Assembly (NCBI GenBank): GCA_964196055.1
Contig: CAXMSF010000018.1
Coordinates: 1 to 56,766 of the forward strand
DNA: 56,766 nt
Direction of reading: 5' to 3'
From: JAFDEI01 sp964196055
Lineage (GTDB): Bacteria > Myxococcota_A > UBA9160 > SMWR01
The notes below the pieces were generated by a model. The model made no database searches and was not told the DNA's origin. It saw nothing but the letters and a program-made list of their open reading frames with translations. A program made the position numbers and the translations under genes. Shown one piece after another: positions 16,193 to 27,734 of the stretch (position 1 is the first letter of the stretch; each line of letters starts with the position of its first letter).

Positions 16193-18115
16193 ATGAGTTC
16201 CAAACTCGTGCTCGGAACGGCGGGGCACATCGACCACGGCAAGACGACCCTCATCTACGCGTTGACGGGCGTCGACACCGACCGCCTGCCCGAGGAAAAG
16301 GAACGCGGAATCACGATCGACCTCGGCTTCGCGCCACTCGATCTCGGCGACGGCCGGCGCGTTTCCGTCGTCGACGTTCCCGGACACGAGGGACTGGTGC
16401 GCACGATGGTGGCGGGCGCTTCGGGAATCGACCTGGCGCTGATCGTCATCGCCGCGGACGAGGGCGTAATGCCGCAGACTCGCGAACACATCGCGATCTG
16501 TGAGCTGCTCGGGATCGACAACGCAATCGTCGCACTCACGAAGATCGACGTTGCTGATCCGGATGTCGCGGAGCTCGCCGCCGAAGAAGCCGCCGACCTG
16601 CTCAGCGAGACCTCACTCGCAGGCGCCAAGATCGTCCCGGTTTCGGCGGTCAACGGGGAAGGGCTCGACGAGCTTCGCGCGGCGCTGCGCGAGCTGGTCG
16701 ACGTCTCCCCGGCCCGGACACCACGCACCGGCCCGCCACGTCTCAACGTCGATCGTTGCTTCGCCGCTCGCGGCTTCGGTTGCGTGGTCACTGGGACGCT
16801 GACCGGGTCGCCGTTCGCGGTCGGTGACGCAGTCGAGATCCAGCCGACGGCACTGCGCGCGCGCGTGCGCGGTCTGCAACACCACGGATCGTCCGCTCAG
16901 CAAGGGGAACCCGGAGTCCGTTGCGCAATCAACCTCCAGGGAATCGATGTCTCGGACGTGTCGCGCGGCAATGTGCTTTCGACCCCGGATGCCCTCCAGC
17001 CGTCGACCACTTTCGACACACGACTTCATTGGCTCGCCGCGGCACCGCCCGCAGATGGCCGCGTCGCAGTCGAATTCCTCGTCGGCACCGCCGAGCGCCG
17101 CGCCCACATCGCGCCGATCGGCGTCGACTCTTTCGAGCCGGGCGCGACCTGCTTCGCACGCGTACACGTCGACGGCGAGGCGTTGAGCCTGATTCCGGGC
17201 GACCGCTTCATCGCGCGCGGGTTCGCGCGAACCGAAATGGGAGGCTCGACCGTGGGAGGTGGCGTGGTGCTGGACATCGCACCGCCCCACAAACGGCGCA
17301 GCGACCCCACTCTCGTTGCGGAACTCGCAAGCCTCGCGAAGGGAGAGCCCCTCACCGACCTTGCGGTGCGGATCCAACGCAGTGGCCTCGCCGGCGTTTC
17401 AGAAGACCGACTCCGTCGCGAGACCGGACTGCAGGGTGCCGCACTGGCGAGCTCACTCGCCGAGTTGGTCGCTAGCGAGGTCGCAAGACCGACCGCGAAT
17501 CGCGGCTGGCTCGCGGCCACCGCAATCGCCGAGCTGGAGCGACAGTTGCTCGTGGCGCTCGACGCCTACCACGAGAGCGAGCCGCTGCGGCCCGGCATGC
17601 CGATCGGCGCCCTGCGCGGTCAGCTTCCCCACAACGTGCCGAGCGACGTAGCTCAGTTGGCGCTCGACCGCCTCGTGGCGAGCGGAGTCGCCGCGATCAC
17701 GGATGACGTCGCACATCGCAGCGAGCACCGTCTCGAACTCAGCGACGCCGACCAGGCGCTGGTCGACCGGATCCTCGCCGAAGCCGAGAATTTCGCACTC
17801 GAGCCTCCGTCGGAACGCGAGTGGAGTGAAGCACTCGGCGTCTCACGCGAGCACTTCCTGGATCTACTCGCGTTCCTGAAACGCGAGGGCCGCATGGTGC
17901 GGGCACCCGGCGACCTCTGGTTCTCGACCGGAGCCGTCGCCGCGCTCCGAGAACGAATCACCGCGCACTTCGAAAAGAATCAGCGTCTCGACACCAAGGC
18001 CTACAAAGCCCTGATCGGAACGACCCGCCGAACCGCCGTTCCCTTGATGGAGTACTTCGACGACGAGCACCTCACGAGCCGCAGCGGCGACGCACGAGTG
18101 CTGCGGGGCGGCTGA
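16193..18115 (+). CDS. selB: Selenocysteine-specific translation elongation factor SelB
   Basis: A 640-residue translational GTPase. GTAGHIDHGKTTLIYALTG is G1, ERGITIDLGF is G2, DVPGHEGLVRTMV is G3 and ALTKIDV is G4. EF-Tu-like beta domains follow. A C-terminal array of winged-helix repeats ends KALIGTTRRTAVPLMEYFD, the SECIS-RNA-binding part that distinguishes SelB from EF-Tu. It delivers Sec-tRNA to UGA codons on the ribosome. Start ATG 16193 is one base after serS. Presence of selB implies selA, selC, selD and at least one selenoprotein elsewhere in the genome; none of the sel partners was seen in this window. Confidence 0.96.
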   Translation: MSSKLVLGTAGHIDHGKTTLIYALTGVDTDRLPEEKERGITIDLGFAPLDLGDGRRVSVVDVPGHEGLVRTMVAGASGIDLALIVIAADEGVMPQTREHIAICELLGIDNAIVALTKIDVADPDVAELAAEEAADLLSETSLAGAKIVPVSAVNGEGLDELRAALRELVDVSPARTPRTGPPRLNVDRCFAARGFGCVVTGTLTGSPFAVGDAVEIQPTALRARVRGLQHHGSSAQQGEPGVRCAINLQGIDVSDVSRGNVLSTPDALQPSTTFDTRLHWLAAAPPADGRVAVEFLVGTAERRAHIAPIGVDSFEPGATCFARVHVDGEALSLIPGDRFIARGFARTEMGGSTVGGGVVLDIAPPHKRRSDPTLVAELASLAKGEPLTDLAVRIQRSGLAGVSEDRLRRETGLQGAALASSLAELVASEVARPTANRGWLAATAIAELERQLLVALDAYHESEPLRPGMPIGALRGQLPHNVPSDVAQLALDRLVASGVAAITDDVAHRSEHRLELSDADQALVDRILAEAENFALEPPSEREWSEALGVSREHFLDLLAFLKREGRMVRAPGDLWFSTGAVAALRERITAHFEKNQRLDTKAYKALIGTTRRTAVPLMEYFDDEHLTSRSGDARVLRGG

Positions 18116-18118
18116 CTC

Positions 18119-18874
18119 TCATTCGACTGCGAGTCCGACCCGGTCCCAGCGGGTCTCGTCGCGAAGCAGATGCCACCAGGTGAGCGGGTTCAACATCGAG
18201 GCCCAGCTCCCCTGGTTGTTCCACGACCAGTAGATCCGGGTCACCGGCCCCTTGAGGTCGGCCCGACCGACGGTTCCCCAACCACGGCTGTCGTTGGAGT
18301 TGTCTCGGTTGTCTCCGAGCATGAAGTAACGACCTTCAGGAACCGTGACTCGAACCTGAGTCAGCCCGCCATACCGCGGGTCGTCGAGCACCGGCCGGCT
18401 CGAACCCTCCAGAAACTCGCGCCCGATCCGCAACCGGTTGCCGACATCGTCTATGAAGATCCCCGCGTCGAATTCTACGGTTAGCGGCTCGTCGTTCAGG
18501 TAGACGCGGTCGCCCTTCACCTCGATCCTGTCGCCCGGCAGGCCGATGATACGCTTCACGAAGCCTTCGACCGGGTAGTCGGGGCAGCGGTCGGCGGGGC
18601 AAATCTCGCCGAGTTCGCCGCGGCCGAGTGTGAAGGTCACGACATCGCCGCGCACCGGCTCGCGCATTGCAGGCAATCGGTAGTCCGTGAACGGGATTCG
18701 CGCGCCGAATGCGAACTTGTTGACCAGCATGTGGTCGCCGATCAACAGGGTCGGAAGCATCGATTCGGAAGGAACGTAGTAGGTCTCGAACAGCATGGCG
18801 CGTACGAGCAATGCGATCCCGATCGCCATCGCCGTGCTCACGACGTTGTGCCGCAAGCGTCCATCATCACTCAC
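18119..18874 (-). CDS. lepB: Signal peptidase I
   Basis: A 251-residue inner-membrane serine protease with one N-terminal transmembrane segment (MAIGIALLVRAMLFETYY). The catalytic Ser lies in VPSESMLPTLLIGDH and the general-base Lys in FVKRIIGLPGD. GDNRDNSNDSRGWG is box E. It removes signal peptides from exported proteins. GTG 18874 is chosen because an AGGAG sits seven bases upstream; the in-frame ATG at 18892 would add six residues but lacks a ribosome site. It lies downstream of the nuo operon on the same strand and converges with selB four bases away. Confidence 0.95.
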   Translation of the reverse strand: MSDDGRLRHNVVSTAMAIGIALLVRAMLFETYYVPSESMLPTLLIGDHMLVNKFAFGARIPFTDYRLPAMREPVRGDVVTFTLGRGELGEICPADRCPDYPVEGFVKRIIGLPGDRIEVKGDRVYLNDEPLTVEFDAGIFIDDVGNRLRIGREFLEGSSRPVLDDPRYGGLTQVRVTVPEGRYFMLGDNRDNSNDSRGWGTVGRADLKGPVTRIYWSWNNQGSWASMLNPLTWWHLLRDETRWDRVGLAVE

Positions 18875-18949
18875 GGACGACTCCTTCCGCATGCAGGCGG
18901 GCGGGCGCCGGGGGTCCTGCCTGCGTCGTCATCGACCAAAGCGGCCTCC

Positions 18950-20476
18950 CTACGATCTGAATAGATCCGTCACCGAGTCGCTCGCCCAGTCGAGTACCGG
19001 CAATTCGACACCGAGCCACGGCAGCATACCGTGATTTGGGAAGAAGCCGAGATAGACGACAACCGCTGCACAAAGGCACAGCGCGAGCGCCTCGCCGCTC
19101 GCGATTCCCACGCGCGGCGGCTGCACGGATGGCTCGTGCATCGTCATCAGGACCGGGATGCGCAGATAGTAGAAAAGAGAAATCACGCTCGTCACCACGA
19201 GCGTGATGGGAAGCCAGATCAGGTCGACACGCACCGCCACCACCACGAGGTTGAACTTTGCCATGAAGCCCGCGGTGCCCGGTATTCCTGCGAGCGAGAG
19301 CATGAACAGCGTCATCGCTGCAGCGAGCCCTGGGCGAGTGCGAGCGAGGCCTGCGAAATCTTCGACCCTTTCACATTCCTGGCCGTTCCGCGCGAGAGCG
19401 ATCACCACCCCGAAAGCACCGAGATTCATGAAGGCATAGACGACCAGGTAGAACGCGACCGCTCCATAACCATCCGGACTGCCCGTCGCGAGCCCGATCA
19501 ACAGCGCGCCCGCGTGACCGATGCTCGAGTACGCGAGCATCCGCTTCACATTCTGCTGGATGACCGCCATCACGTTTCCGACGATCATGCTGAGCGCCGC
19601 GAACGCCGCAAACACATCCGACAGCTGCTCGGTTTCGGGCCCGATCGCAGTGGCGACGAGCCGCAGCAATGCCGCGAACGCGGCGGCCTTCACCGCAACG
19701 GACATGAAGGCGGTGATGGGCGCCGGGGCTCCCTCGTACACGTCGGGAGCCCATTGATGGAATGGCACCGATGCAACCTTGAAGCCGAAGCCGATCATCA
19801 TCAAGCCGACTCCGAGCATCGCGACCCGGCTCGTCGGATCGAAGGCGTCGCGGATCGCCCCGAAAGAGGTCGTTCCGGTGGCTCCGTAGGTAAGCGCCAT
19901 CCCATACAGCAATATCGCGGTCGCGAACGAGCCCATCACGAAGTACTTGATCGCGGCCTCGTTGCTGCGGAGGCGGGCTTGATCGAAGCCCGCGAGCACG
20001 TAGATCGGGATGGTCATCAACTCGAGGCCGACGTAGACGCTGAGCAGATCGATCGCACCGACGAGGAAGATCGCACCGGTGATGGACGCAAGGACGAGCG
20101 CGTAGTACGCGCCGTGGTTGATTCCGAGCTCGGACAGGTAAGAGACGGAAAGCGCACAAGTGAGGATGCCCACGACGATCAGGAGCGCGGTCACGAACGA
20201 ACCGAAGCGATCCTGCTGGTACAGCGGGTTCGCGAGCTGGAACACGACGGAGTCGCCACTCGCGTAGGCGACCACTGTCACGTAGAGCGCGAGCGAGAGA
20301 AACAACATCGCGGTAAACGCGTTCAGGGTTCCCGCGTAGACGGGCGTCACCCTGCGACCAAGCAGGCTGCTGCCGCGCGCCAACAGAGCGTCCTGGACGA
20401 GGATCACCATCGCACCGATTGCGGTGAAACCGATCGGAGCGAGCACCGCGGGAGCGATTTCCGGCGGAGCGATCAC
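18950..20476 (-). CDS. nuoN: NADH-quinone oxidoreductase subunit N
   Basis: A 508-residue polytopic antiporter-like subunit of complex I with about 14 hydrophobic segments. VYVGLELMTIPIYVLAGFD carries the conserved glutamate (Glu of TM5), and KMLAYSSIGHAGALLIGLA the conserved Lys/Ser-Ser-Ile-His segment. It is one of three proton-pumping membrane-arm subunits. Start is GTG, overlapping the nuoM stop as GTGA. It is the last gene of the nuo operon; lepB follows after about 75 bases. Confidence 0.96.
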   Translation of the reverse strand: MIAPPEIAPAVLAPIGFTAIGAMVILVQDALLARGSSLLGRRVTPVYAGTLNAFTAMLFLSLALYVTVVAYASGDSVVFQLANPLYQQDRFGSFVTALLIVVGILTCALSVSYLSELGINHGAYYALVLASITGAIFLVGAIDLLSVYVGLELMTIPIYVLAGFDQARLRSNEAAIKYFVMGSFATAILLYGMALTYGATGTTSFGAIRDAFDPTSRVAMLGVGLMMIGFGFKVASVPFHQWAPDVYEGAPAPITAFMSVAVKAAAFAALLRLVATAIGPETEQLSDVFAAFAALSMIVGNVMAVIQQNVKRMLAYSSIGHAGALLIGLATGSPDGYGAVAFYLVVYAFMNLGAFGVVIALARNGQECERVEDFAGLARTRPGLAAAMTLFMLSLAGIPGTAGFMAKFNLVVVAVRVDLIWLPITLVVTSVISLFYYLRIPVLMTMHEPSVQPPRVGIASGEALALCLCAAVVVYLGFFPNHGMLPWLGVELPVLDWASDSVTDLFRS

Positions 20477-22095
20477 GGGCGCGCCTCCGGTGCCGGCGCG
20501 ATCACGTCGCTCCCGCTATCCGGCTCCGCACGCTGGTCGACCTGACGCAGTAGCTCGATCACAGACGGCTCGATCCGGCGCAGGAAGGGATCGGGGTAGA
20601 CCCCGATCCAGAAGATCGGAACCACCATCACGAGCATGATCAGCTTTTCTCGCATGGAGAGGTCGATCAGGCTGCGGTTTTCGGGATGATCGACCGGCCC
20701 GAACGCAACACGGCGGTACATCCACAGCATGTAGGCTGCGGACAGCACGACTCCGGTGGCCGCTACGATCGCCGCCTTGGGGCTGTGGAGGAAGGCGCCT
20801 ACGAGGATCAGGATTTCCCCCACGAAGCCGTTCAACATGGGTAGTCCGATGCTCGCGAAGATCACGATGCCGAAGAATGTGGCGTGGACCGGCATCGCCT
20901 TCGCAGTACCGCCGAAGTCCGAAATCTCGCGCGTGTGCCGCCGTTCGTACAGGAAGCCCACCAGCAGGAACAGCGCTGCAGTCGAGATTCCGTGGTTGAT
21001 CATCTGGAGGACGCCGCCCACGAGACCCTCGACGTTGAACACGAAGATTCCGAGCACGACGAAGCCCATGTGGGCCACCGACGAGTACGCCACGAGCTTC
21101 TTGACGTCGCTCTGCACCATCGCGACGAGCGAACCGTAGATGATTCCGACGAGCGCGAGGCCGATCAGCCACGGTCCGTACGTCATCGCCGCCGTGGGGA
21201 ATAGCGGCAGCCCGAAGCGCAAAAAGCCGTATGCCCCCATCTTGAGCAATATCGCGGCGAGGACCACCGATCCCGCGGTCGGCGCCTCGACGTGGGCGTC
21301 CGGCAGCCAGGTGTGGAAGGGAACGATCGGAATCTTGATCGCGAACGCGAGCGCGAATGCGGCGAACAACCAGCTCTGCGTCTTCCACCACGGGGCATCG
21401 CCCGCGAGCGGGATGACCACGTCGAGCAAGGCCGGCGTCGCCATTCCCGGAGGCGCAATCAGGTCGAAGACGAGGCTTCCGGACTGCTCGTAGGCGAGCC
21501 AGCCGAGCACCACCATCGCGAGCAACATGAAGAGCGAGCCGAACATCGTGAACAAGAAGAATTTCACCGCCGCGTAGATTCGGCGCGGGCCACCCCAGAT
21601 TCCGATCAAGAAGTACATCGGAACCAGCATCAGTTCCCAGAACATGTAGAACTCGAAGAGATTGAGCGAAACGAACGCGCCGATCATTCCCGTTTCGAGC
21701 GCCAGCATGCAGAACACGAAACTCCGTAGTCTGGAATCGATGTCGTTCCACGCAGCAACCAGAACGACCGGCACGAGCAACGCCGTGAGCGCGATGAGAA
21801 AGAGACTGATGCCGTCCACTCCGAAGTAATGATGGACGCCGAAACCGGGAAGCCACTCGCGATAGTCGACGAACTGAATCCGGGTGCTCACCGGATCGAA
21901 GACGACGACGAGCTCAACCGCGAGCAGGAACGTCAGAATCGAGCCCGCGACTGCCGCGATCCGCCACGCCTGCGCCGGCAACCGCGGCACCCCGAGCAGC
22001 GAGCCGAGCACGTTCGTCGCGAGCAGCGCGAGTGCCGTCCCCAATGGAAGGAAGGTGATGAGGAGCAGTAGATTGTCGTCGACAAAGGCAGTCAT
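20473..22095 (-). CDS. nuoM: NADH-quinone oxidoreductase subunit M
   Basis: A 540-residue membrane subunit homologous to Mrp antiporters. FEFYMFWELMLVPMYFLIG contains the conserved TM5 glutamate, PFHTWLPDAHVEAPTAGSV is the classic NuoM loop/TM motif, and VKKLVAYSSVAHMGFV has the TM8 lysine region. The C-terminus extends past the last helix with an acidic, Pro-rich tail. ATG at 22095 lies six bases after the nuoL stop codon, and the gene overlaps nuoN by four bases. Confidence 0.97.
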   Translation of the reverse strand: MTAFVDDNLLLLITFLPLGTALALLATNVLGSLLGVPRLPAQAWRIAAVAGSILTFLLAVELVVVFDPVSTRIQFVDYREWLPGFGVHHYFGVDGISLFLIALTALLVPVVLVAAWNDIDSRLRSFVFCMLALETGMIGAFVSLNLFEFYMFWELMLVPMYFLIGIWGGPRRIYAAVKFFLFTMFGSLFMLLAMVVLGWLAYEQSGSLVFDLIAPPGMATPALLDVVIPLAGDAPWWKTQSWLFAAFALAFAIKIPIVPFHTWLPDAHVEAPTAGSVVLAAILLKMGAYGFLRFGLPLFPTAAMTYGPWLIGLALVGIIYGSLVAMVQSDVKKLVAYSSVAHMGFVVLGIFVFNVEGLVGGVLQMINHGISTAALFLLVGFLYERRHTREISDFGGTAKAMPVHATFFGIVIFASIGLPMLNGFVGEILILVGAFLHSPKAAIVAATGVVLSAAYMLWMYRRVAFGPVDHPENRSLIDLSMREKLIMLVMVVPIFWIGVYPDPFLRRIEPSVIELLRQVDQRAEPDSGSDVIAPAPEARP

Positions 22096-22101
22096 TCGAA
22101 C

Positions 22102-24143
<2,042 letters not shown>

Positions 24144-24150
<7 letters not shown>

Positions 24151-24464
24151 TTGAGCAGGCTCGCTTCCTCGGGATCCACCGAGTCGCGGTTGCGGAACAA
24201 CGCAAGCAGGATCCCCAGGCCGACCGCCACCTCAGCAGCCGCGATGGTGATCACGAGCAGGACGAAAACTTGACCGTCGAGAATCGGGCTGGCGTCCGTT
24301 CCCGGCCACAGGCGATTGAACGCGACGAAGGCGAGGTTGGCCGCATTCAGCATCAACTCGACCGACATCAACATCACGATCAGATTCCGGCGCACCAACA
24401 CGCCGATCACTCCGAAGCCGAAGAGCACGGCCGAAAGCCCGATGACGTGGTCGAGCGGAATCAA
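24144..24464 (-). CDS. nuoK: NADH-quinone oxidoreductase subunit K
   Basis: A 106-residue, three-helix membrane subunit (related to MrpC). GVLVRRNLIVMLMSVELMLNAANLAFVAF, quoted here only as a region at residues 22-50, holds the two conserved membrane glutamates in the pattern SVELMLNA. The start is TTG overlapping the nuoJ stop as TTGA. The family length and order next to nuoJ and nuoL are normal. Confidence 0.96.
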
Positions 24465-24961
24465 TCGATTTTCCGTTTCGCGAGAACCAACGCGCCCACG
24501 ATCGCCGCAAGCAGCACCTGGGAGACCATCTCCACCAGCAGGACGTAGTCGGTGTAGAGCGCAATACCGACCTCGCGGGCACGACCGAAGCCCGCGCCCG
24601 CGGCCGGCAACTCCGGGAAGCCGACGAGGGCCCGCACGAGGCCCGCCATCACACAGATCGCGACCAGCACCGACGCCGCCTTGATCAGGCGCATTCGGCC
24701 CGGGGGCAGATCCTCGTGCTCGCCGCCGTGCAGCATCACCGCGAACAGGAACAGCACCACCACCGCACCGCCATACACCATGATCTGGAATACGGCGATC
24801 ATGTGCGCACCCAGCAGCACGTAGATTCCCGCGAGCGAGACCATCGTGAGTACGAGACTCATCGCAGCCGCGACCGTATTGCGGATATTGGCGATCGTCC
24901 CCACGGCACCCGCCACCACGAGCAGCGCAAAGATGTAGAAGAGCAGTGTCGAAAAGCTCAT
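24461..24961 (-). CDS. nuoJ: NADH-quinone oxidoreductase subunit J
   Basis: A 166-residue five-helix membrane subunit. ALLVVAGAVGTIANIRN and FQIMVYGGAVVVLFLFAVML carry the characteristic NuoJ pattern, including the pi-bulge helix. ATG 24961 overlaps the nuoH stop as ATGA; a longer in-frame extension upstream lies inside nuoH and is not real. In most operons nuoI separates nuoH and nuoJ; here they overlap directly, so nuoI is absent from its usual place. Confidence 0.95.
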   Translation of the reverse strand: MSFSTLLFYIFALLVVAGAVGTIANIRNTVAAAMSLVLTMVSLAGIYVLLGAHMIAVFQIMVYGGAVVVLFLFAVMLHGGEHEDLPPGRMRLIKAASVLVAICVMAGLVRALVGFPELPAAGAGFGRAREVGIALYTDYVLLVEMVSQVLLAAIVGALVLAKRKID

Positions 24962-26118
24962 GCCGTACCCTCGAGCGCGAGAATCACCGCACCGGTGACG
25001 AGAATGTTCGCGAGCGAGAGGGGCAACAAGATCTTCCAGCAGAGGTCCATCACCTGGTCGTAGCGGAAACGGGGCAGTGTCCAGCGCAGCGCCATCTGCA
25101 GCCAGATCATCGCCGCGAGCTTCAGCATGAAGCTGACGAAATGAATCAACATGCAGAATCCCGTCGCGAACCCGACCCCGAAGAAGCGACCAACGCCCGC
25201 GATGATCACTTCCTGCGACAGGTAGGGAACCGACCAGCCACCGAGAAAGATCGTCGTCATCAGGCCCGCGATCACCACGACCCCGATGAACTCCGACAGG
25301 TAGAATAGGCCGAAGCGCATGCCCGAATACTCGGTGTGATAACCCGCGACGATTTCGGACTCCCCCTCGGGCGTGTCGAATGGCGGACGTTTGTTCTCGG
25401 CCATGATCGCGGTCAGGAACAGCACGAACGCGAGCGGCTGCAGAAAGATGCCCCAGTTCGGCAGCCGCAGCGCGGCGACCCACCCGACAGCCGCCGGCAG
25501 CGTCAGCCCGAACAGATCCTCCACGAACGCGAATGCGAGGAAGGTCGTGTCCTGCGCGATGGCCATGTCGGTGAGCCTAAGCGTCTGAAAGACCATGAAG
25601 ACGCCGACGACCGAAAATCCCAGCGTGACCTCGTAGGAGATCATCTGGGCCGACGCGCGCAGACTGCCGAGAATCGACCAGTTGTTGTTGCTCGCCCAGC
25701 CCGCGAGAATCGGCCCGTATGCGGCGAGCGAGCCGATCGCGAAGATGTAGAGCAAACCCCAGTCGAGGTTCGCCACGACCAGTTCGATCGTAGTCTCGCC
25801 GAAGCGGTAACTGCCGCCGAACGGGATGACCGCGAACGCGATGATCGCTGGAACCGCCGCCAGCACCGGCGCGAGCAGATGCAGTACGCGGTTCGCGCCC
25901 GCGGGTACGACGTCCTCCTTCACGAGCAACTTGATCACGTCCGCAAGCGGATGCATCAGCCCGATGAGTGTCATCCCGCCGACTGAAGCGCGGTTCGCAC
26001 CAATGCGGTCCTGCATCAACGCACTCTGCTTTCGCTCGACCCACGTGATGACCGGCGCCAGCACGCCGACCACGACGAAGAGGATGAAGACCGTCTTGAC
26101 GAACGCCGCGACGACCAC
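24958..26118 (-). CDS. nuoH: NADH-quinone oxidoreductase subunit H
   Basis: A 386-residue membrane subunit that forms the quinone chamber floor. TWVERKQSALMQDRIGANRA and the loop with ENKRPPFDTPEGESEIVAG (conserved acidic residues near the E-channel) are diagnostic. It is longer than the usual ~330 residues, with extra hydrophobic residues between helices in the middle. Start is GTG immediately abutting the nuoG stop; the end overlaps nuoJ by four bases. Its soluble partners NuoB, NuoD and NuoI are not encoded in this window. Confidence 0.96.
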   Translation of the reverse strand: MVVAAFVKTVFILFVVVGVLAPVITWVERKQSALMQDRIGANRASVGGMTLIGLMHPLADVIKLLVKEDVVPAGANRVLHLLAPVLAAVPAIIAFAVIPFGGSYRFGETTIELVVANLDWGLLYIFAIGSLAAYGPILAGWASNNNWSILGSLRASAQMISYEVTLGFSVVGVFMVFQTLRLTDMAIAQDTTFLAFAFVEDLFGLTLPAAVGWVAALRLPNWGIFLQPLAFVLFLTAIMAENKRPPFDTPEGESEIVAGYHTEYSGMRFGLFYLSEFIGVVVIAGLMTTIFLGGWSVPYLSQEVIIAGVGRFFGVGFATGFCMLIHFVSFMLKLAAMIWLQMALRWTLPRFRYDQVMDLCWKILLPLSLANILVTGAVILALEGTA

Positions 26119-27732
26119 CTAGGCCTCTCCGTCCGCGGGCGCCGTGACGTCCTCGGCGTTGGCGATGTTTCGGCCGCCACGGCCCACACTGGCGAGGTCG
26201 ATCCCGGCGAAACGGGGCTGCGATCGCGCCAGCTCGGCCGACACGGCAGCCACATCCCAGCTGCCGTCGAAACCCGCGAGACCGAGCGCCGCACCCAGGA
26301 GCGATATCACGCTGCCCTCCGACCACGCCGGCCAGGCTGGCTCGTGTGCGCGCCGGACTCGCTGCACCCGGCCCGCGGAGTTGGTCAGGGTTCCGTCCTT
26401 CTCCGCCGCGTGGAGGGTCGGAATCACCACGTCGGCCACGTGATGGAGTTCGGACTGATGGAGGTCGAGCACGATGAGGGTATCGAGCGTCGCGAGCGCG
26501 TCGGTTCCGCCGAGAAACTGCGCGTCGAGAATGTCGTGCCCGAAAACGATTGCGGCATCGACTCCGCCGCTGCGAACCCGGTCGGCGATCGCGCCCGTGA
26601 CATCGAAGCCGAGTTCGCGCGCGCCACTCGCGTTCGCGGCCTTCTCCGCTTCGATCAGGATCCCGTCCGCCTGCCCGCGAATCACCGGCACGCCACGTGT
26701 TTCCGCTCCCAGAGCATCGAGGAACTTCCAGAACGTGAACAAGTCTTCGTTGGTCGCGTGTGCGGATGCAATGCCCGCGAAGACTCCGGCTCCCTTCGCG
26801 TCGACGAGTCGACGGATCCGCGCTGCCGCCACTTCGACCGCGGTCGCAAGGTCGGTCGGCGCGAGCCGCCCGTCTGTTCCCCGCAGCTGGGGCTCCTTCA
26901 GGCGATCGGGTGCACCGATCGCGTGGTAGCTCAAGCGGCCCTCGTCGCAGATCCAGGTGTCGTTGACCGCATCATTGCGCCTCGGAACGGCCCGCTGGAC
27001 TGCGCCTTTCGCGACACCGAGGTGAAGGTTGCAGCCGCGCGCGCAGCCGGTGCAGATTCCGTCCACGTCGTCGAGATCCCAGACGCGCAGCTTGAAACGG
27101 AAGTCGCGGGTCGTGAGCGCACCGACCGGACAGAGATCGGCGACGTTCATCGAATAGGCGTTGTCGAGTGGCCGGCCCGGGAAGGTATCGACCACCGAAG
27201 CATCACCCCGCCCGAAGATTCCGAGTTCGCTCGTACCCGTCACCTCATCGCAGAACCGAACGCAGCGGCGACAGAGGATGCAACGCTCCTGATCGAACAC
27301 GACCTCGGGTCCGATCGCCACATTCTTCGCAAGCGCACGGCGCGGCTCACGGCTCCGGGATATCGGAGAACCGTGGTCGAACGCGAAATCCTGAAGCTTG
27401 CACTCACCCGCCTGATCGCAGATCGGGCAGTCGAGCGGGTGGTTCACGAGCAGGAGTTCCATCACACCCGCGCGCGCGTTCCGGACTCGGTCAGTGTCGG
27501 TGCGAACCACCATGCCGTCCACGACCTTTGTATCGCACGCAATCTGGAGCTTCGATTCCCCCTCCACCTCGACCTGACAGAGTCGGCACGAACCGTCGAT
27601 TGCGAGCTTCGGGTGCCAGCAGAAATGGGGAATATCGACGTCGTTCCCGAGCAATCCGGCATCGTCGAGCGCCTGCAACAGCATGCGCCCCTCGTGCACT
27701 TCGATTTCCCGGTCGTCGATCGTGATCCACAT
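26119..27732 (-). CDS. nuoG: NADH-quinone oxidoreductase subunit G, short form
   Basis: A 537-residue iron-sulfur subunit. The N-terminal 2Fe-2S domain (N1b) has cysteines in FCWHPK and GSCRLCQVE. HPLDCPICDQAGECKLQDF and CILCRRCVRFCDEVTGT are the N5/N4 ligands, and ICTGCARGCNLHLG with WICDEGR forms an N7-type 4Fe-4S site found in only some bacteria. The molybdopterin-type C-terminal domain is much shorter than in E. coli or Thermus (about 900 and 780 residues in total). ATG 27732 begins the ferredoxin domain two bases after nuoF; an upstream extension has no family residues. Confidence 0.94.
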   Translation of the reverse strand: MWITIDDREIEVHEGRMLLQALDDAGLLGNDVDIPHFCWHPKLAIDGSCRLCQVEVEGESKLQIACDTKVVDGMVVRTDTDRVRNARAGVMELLLVNHPLDCPICDQAGECKLQDFAFDHGSPISRSREPRRALAKNVAIGPEVVFDQERCILCRRCVRFCDEVTGTSELGIFGRGDASVVDTFPGRPLDNAYSMNVADLCPVGALTTRDFRFKLRVWDLDDVDGICTGCARGCNLHLGVAKGAVQRAVPRRNDAVNDTWICDEGRLSYHAIGAPDRLKEPQLRGTDGRLAPTDLATAVEVAAARIRRLVDAKGAGVFAGIASAHATNEDLFTFWKFLDALGAETRGVPVIRGQADGILIEAEKAANASGARELGFDVTGAIADRVRSGGVDAAIVFGHDILDAQFLGGTDALATLDTLIVLDLHQSELHHVADVVIPTLHAAEKDGTLTNSAGRVQRVRRAHEPAWPAWSEGSVISLLGAALGLAGFDGSWDVAAVSAELARSQPRFAGIDLASVGRGGRNIANAEDVTAPADGEA

Positions 27733-27734
27733 CC

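Noticed and set aside
18893..18924. Inverted repeat GCAGGC/GCCTGC between lepB and nuoN
   Set aside because: Six-base arms with a 20-base G-rich loop and no T-run; too weak to call as a terminator.
19031..20545. A 504-residue open frame on the plus strand opposite nuoN
   Set aside because: It is antisense to a fully recognisable nuoN, has Arg/His/Glu-rich composition typical of high-G+C shadow frames and shows no domain.
24962..25483. An N-terminal extension of nuoJ inside nuoH
   Set aside because: The extra residues are an out-of-frame reading of nuoH, and NuoJ begins at the ATGA overlap.
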